From Pyrocephalus nanus (taxonomy: Eukaryota > Chordata > Aves > Passeriformes > Tyrannidae): a stretch of DNA of 64,000 nt. Position 1 is the stretch's first letter; every line of letters begins with the position of its first letter. The DNA lies in NCBI GenBank assembly GCA_038380795.1, contig CM076263.1, positions 2,114,208 to 2,178,207 of the forward strand, written 5' to 3'. The notes below the pieces were generated by a model that did no database searches, was not told the origin of the DNA, and was given only the letters and a program-made list of their open reading frames with translations. The position numbers and the translations under genes were made by a program. This document shows, in pieces, positions 60,775-64,000 of the stretch.

Positions 60775-61332
60775 GTAACGGGCTCCGGGCGGGGAGGATG
60801 CCCCGGCAGCCGCGGGGAGCGCCGAAACTTTGGGGTTTGGGTTTATTTGTGGGTTGTTTTTTTTTTTTTTTTCAATTCGTCTCCGCGCGGTTGGCCCGTC
60901 CTGCGTCCGCGGTGCACGGCGGCTGCCCGCGGAGGCTCCGCGGAGCGCCTTGCCGGGGTGTAGTGGCGGGTTCCCAGGACGAGGAGGTGGAGACGCGTGT
61001 TTCGGGATAAGCCGCCCGCGGGTCGGGGATTATTCCAAGCGGGCGCGGTTCGCTCGTGTTCCGTCATCTCCGCAACCGCGGTGGGACGCGCACGTCGGAG
61101 AAGCGGGTTGCGTGGGGGCAGACAGCTCCGCGGACATCCCCGGCGAGGCCAGGGGAGCTTTGGGGGGGTCGGGATCGCTGAGCAATCGTGCCCTCGGGTA
61201 GCGCCTCCCCATGCCGTTAGACTCGGAGGGGGACCGGGGAGGATGCCCTGCGCGCAGCGGAGACCCCCGCCCCCCATCCCCGTGAGTCCCCGGCTGACGG
61301 CGCTGTGTCTCTCTCCCTCTCCCCTCCCGCAG
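60775..61332 (+). other. SKOR2: Predicted SKOR2 intron 1 (558 bp)
   Basis: It is bounded by GTAACG and by a strong CT-rich tract ending CGCAG. GC content is very high apart from a T run near 60858-60873. No other gene is seen inside it. It belongs to the same CpG island as the exons. Confidence 0.6.
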
Positions 61333-61365
61333 CTGGAGCAGAGCAGCCCCCCCGGCGCTGAGACG
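61333..61365 (+). other. SKOR2: SKOR2 exon 2 leader between splice acceptor and main ATG
   Basis: A textbook acceptor precedes this segment: a CT-rich tract at about 61307-61330 ends in CGCAG at 61332. A branch-point-like CTGAC has its A at 61297, 36 bases upstream of the exon. The 33 bases are eleven codons (LEQSSPPGAET) that stay open and in frame with the main ATG, so they are either 5' UTR or coding, depending on the upstream exon used. Confidence 0.8.
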
Positions 61366-63558
61366 ATGGCGACCAGCCCGCTGCCCGGCCCCACCGATAT
61401 CTTGCTGCCGTCGCCATCCAGCGCGTACCCGCCGGACCCCATGAACCAGCCGAGGGCCGGCCACGCCGCCATGAAGCCCAACCAGGTGGGGCAGGTGATC
61501 CTCTACGGCATCCCCATCGTCTCCCTGGTGATCGACGGGCAGGAGCGGTTGTGCCTGGCGCAGATCTCCAACACCCTCCTCAAAAACTTCAGCTACAACG
61601 AGATCCACAACCGGCGGGTGGCCCTGGGCATCACCTGCGTGCAGTGCACGCCGGTGCAGCTGGAGATCCTGCGGCGGGCCGGGGCCATGCCCATCTCCTC
61701 TCGCCGCTGCGGCATGATCACCAAGCGGGAGGCGGAGCGGCTCTGCAAGTCCTTCTTGGGCGAGAACCGGCCCCCCAAACTGCCGGATAACTTCGCCTTC
61801 GACGTGTCCCACGAGTGCGCCTGGGGCTGCCGCGGGAGCTTCATTCCCGCCCGCTACAACAGCTCCCGGGCCAAGTGCATCAAGTGCAGCTACTGCAGCA
61901 TGTACTTCTCCCCCAACAAGTTCATCTTCCACTCCCACCGCACCCCCGACGCCAAGTACACCCAGCCCGACGCCGCCAACTTCAACTCCTGGCGCCGCCA
62001 CCTGAAGCTGACCGACAAGAACCCCCAGGACGAGCTGGTCTTCGCCTGGGAGGACGTCAAGGCCATGTTCAACGGCGGCAGCCGCAAACGAGCCCTGCCG
62101 CCCGCCCCGCCGGCCCCCGCCGCCGCCGCCCCCGCCGCCTGCCACCCGCTGGGCTCGGTGAAGGCGGCGGCCGTGGTGGGCGGCGGGCTGCTGAGCCCGC
62201 ACCTCCTGGCCGCCCCGCCCGACCTGCACCAGAAGCGGCCCCGCTTCGAGGAAGACGAGGAGCTGCAGGAGGCGGTGGCGGCGGCGCACGGCGGCAAGAG
62301 CCCGCGGAGCTACCCCGTCATCCCGGTGCCCAGCAAGGGCTCCTTCGGCGGCATGCTCCAGAAGTTCCCGGGCTGCGGGGGGCTCTTCCCGCACCCCTAC
62401 GGCTTCCCCGCCGCCGCCTTCGGGCTCTGTCACAAGAAGGAGGAGGGCGGCGGCGGCGATGCCCTCGGCGGGGCGGCCGCGCACAAGGCCGGCGGGGCGG
62501 CGGCGGGCGGCGGGCTCTCGGGGCTCTTCTGGCCGGGCAGGAAGGATGCTGCGTTCTACCCGCCCTTCTGCATGTTCTGGCCGCCCCGCACGCCGGGCGG
62601 GCTGCCGGTCCCCACCTACCTGCAGCCGCCGCCTCAGCCCCCCGGAGCCCTGGGATGCTCGCTGGGGGGGGACGGGGCGGGCTTGCTGCGCCAGGCTTTC
62701 CTGGACCTGTCGGAGCCCGGCGGCGAGGCGGGACCGGCGGGGCTGGGCACGGCACCGGCGGGGCTGGGCACCCCGCCCGCCGCCGCCCCCCCGGCCGCCC
62801 CCGCCGCCGCCGCCCGGGACCCGCTGTTCGAGTCGCCCCCCGGTGGCAGCGCCGAGCCCGCCTCGCCCGCCGCCTCCGACGGGGGCAGCGGCGGCGGCGG
62901 GGCCGGGCGGGTCCCCCCGCACCACCCGCACCTGCTGGAGGCGGCGGGCGGGCGCAAGGCGGGCGGGGGGTACCACCACTCCAGCGCCTTCCGCCCGGTG
63001 GGCGGCAAGGAGGACTCGGAGAGCTTGGCCAAGCTGCACGGCGGCGGCGGCCCCCCGCGCTCTGCCTCGCCCCTGCAGCTGCTGCTGCCGCCGCCGCCGC
63101 CGCCGCCCCCCGAGGACGCGGGGTGCGAGAGGCACCCGCATCCCCCGCACGCCGCGCACCGCCTGCTCTCCCCCGGGGGCACCAGCTGCAGCTTCGCCAG
63201 CGAGGAGAGCAGCGAGGAGGAGGAAGACGAGGAGGAGGAGGACGAGCCCGAGGTGGACGTCGAAGGGCACAAGCCCCCCGAGGAGGAGGAGGAGGAAGAG
63301 GAGGAGGAGGGCGAGGAAGAGCCCCGCGGCGGAGACCCTTTGGCGGCCGGCGGCCGCTTCCCGCCCGCCCGGGGGCTGCCGGAGAAGGGGGGCCGGGAGC
63401 GCCCTGCCGCCGGCCCCTTCCCCCGGCCGCCCGTCGAGGAGAAGCCGGGGGATGGCCAAGCCACCTCGCAGCCGCCTCCCGGCGCCCCGCGGGCGGGCAG
63501 TGGCGGCAGCAGCCCCGCGCACCTCCCGGCGCCAGAGGAGCAGCCCCTCTACAAGGAT
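61366..63558 (+). CDS. SKOR2: SKI family transcriptional corepressor 2, first coding exon (gene continues past the window)
   Basis: This exon encodes 731 codons, phase 0 at its end. Seen: residues about 37-131 match the Ski/Sno/Dac fold (ILYGIPIVSLVIDGQERLCL, then SRRCGMITKREAERLCKSFL). Residues about 137-235 form the SAND-like SMAD-binding domain, with likely zinc ligands C151, C155, C171, C174, C177, H189 and H191. Basic patches lie near 239-242 and 290-293. Ala/Gly/Pro-rich linkers follow, with a Pro8 run near 575, an acidic block near 612-653 and a Glu10 run near 639. The start was chosen because ACGATGG is a strong Kozak site and the protein begins like known SKOR2 (SPLPGP). The exon ends at EEQPLYKD before GTAAAT, where the human protein continues into the next exon. 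Known for the family: a nuclear corepressor that binds SMAD2/3, dampens TGF-beta/BMP signalling and is needed for cerebellar Purkinje cell differentiation. SKOR1 is excluded by the N-terminus and linker. The C-terminal coiled coil is outside the window. Confidence 0.96.
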
Positions 63559-64000
63559 GTAAATGTCCTGACAGGCACCTTCCCGTGTTTTTGGCTACTG
63601 AAACCGGGGCGGGAGGGGTCCCCTGGGTGGGGGAAATAGGCGGGTCTCACCATGTCAGGTACTCCTGATTCCTGCCTAGGCGCTGTGAATTCCTCACGGC
63701 CAGGTCAGGCACCGGGTGCCTCCCACCATCATGTGAGGTGCCACGTCCCCAGCAGCCTGTGGTGGTCAGCCCCAAGCCGGCCTTGGTGGTTTGTGCCCAG
63801 ACAGGGCTCACTAGGGCCTCCTTGTCAAGTCCACCCTGCTCCCTTCACCCCCCAAATCCCTTTTCCCAGGGCAGAGTGGACAGCTGTCCCCAGGACACCC
63901 ATCCCCATGGGAAGCCATCTCCACGGTGGCACTGCTGTACTGAGTCCCAGGCATGCCAGGCCTGGATGCAGCATCCACAGAGCGGCCCTGAAAACTAATA
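63559..64000 (+). other. SKOR2: Start of SKOR2 intron 2 (incomplete)
   Basis: It begins with GTAAAT, a weak donor. The coding frame stays open for 26 more codons and reaches TAG at 63637-63639. No further SKOR2 exon, polyadenylation signal or other gene is seen before the end of the window. Confidence 0.75.

Larger units (their letters stand above)
60360..63560. other. SKOR2: CpG island covering the SKOR2 promoter, exon 1 and coding exon
   Basis: The stretch is extremely rich in G, C and undepleted CpG from the GC-rich leader through the whole coding exon. Such long islands are usual at Polycomb-regulated developmental transcription regulators. The GC richness also explains the very long spurious open frames on the opposite strand and in other frames here. 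Confidence 0.85.

Noticed and set aside
61030..63522. An 830-codon open frame antisense to SKOR2
   Set aside because: It mirrors the GC-rich SKOR2 coding exon and has no domain of its own; stop codons are rare on the antisense strand of such sequence.
61815..63668. A 617-codon and a 367-codon frame overlapping SKOR2 on the same strand
   Set aside because: They are shifted-frame readings of the same GC-rich exon, made of Arg/Ala/Gly/Pro runs. The main frame carries the conserved domains.

Overview
The window looks like bird nuclear DNA. It carries more than twenty copies of the 3' part of CR1 LINEs, the dominant avian retrotransposon, recognisable by the 3' end that reads towards CCAACCCAAACCATTCTGTG and ATTCTATG-like tails. 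It also has long A/T homopolymers and a very GC-rich vertebrate developmental gene at its right end. From memory, the SKOR2/SMAD2 neighbourhood of human 18q corresponds to the avian Z chromosome, so a Z-linked scaffold is likely. The exact species cannot be told.

The only protein-coding gene I can support is SKOR2 (SKI family transcriptional corepressor 2, also called CORL2 or FUSSEL18). It runs rightwards from about 60.6 kb and leaves the window. Its large first coding exon is complete at 61366-63558 and encodes 731 codons. It holds the Ski/Sno/Dac domain, the SAND-like SMAD-binding domain, long low-complexity stretches and an acidic block. The last coding exons, expected to hold the C-terminal coiled coil, lie beyond 64000. 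Upstream are a strong splice acceptor (61332/61333), a 558-bp intron, and an upstream exon in a CpG island with a GC box, a consensus CRE and a G-rich tract. A second CpG island at 53.7-54.6 kb carries an ATG followed by a perfect splice donor and may be a distal alternative first exon.

Positions 1 to about 52 kb are a gene desert: unique AT-rich DNA broken by CR1 fragments on both strands. Other repeats there are a roughly 970-bp GGAA/GAAA satellite-like tract, 805 bp of it pure purine, and homopolymer runs. A 5S rRNA-derived SINE lies at 39.1 kb, and a decayed reverse-transcriptase fragment of what is probably a non-CR1 LINE lies at 14.7-14.9 kb. Several low-repeat segments are dense in TAAT, octamer and E-box motifs. 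They look like conserved noncoding elements of the kind that surround developmental regulators, but conservation cannot be measured here. From 52.6 kb onwards CpG-rich and AT-rich blocks alternate up to the SKOR2 promoter.

No clearly novel biological system is visible. The most interesting points concern the 5' end of SKOR2. Splicing from the proximal exon opens an in-frame 40-residue N-terminal extension. Splicing from the distal exon would instead create a 15-codon upstream ORF ending four bases before the main ATG. Promoter choice could therefore change protein or translation. Secondary points are the 5S-SINE beside an AT-rich candidate enhancer, the fossil reverse transcriptase, the polypurine tract, and two isolated exon-like segments in the desert.
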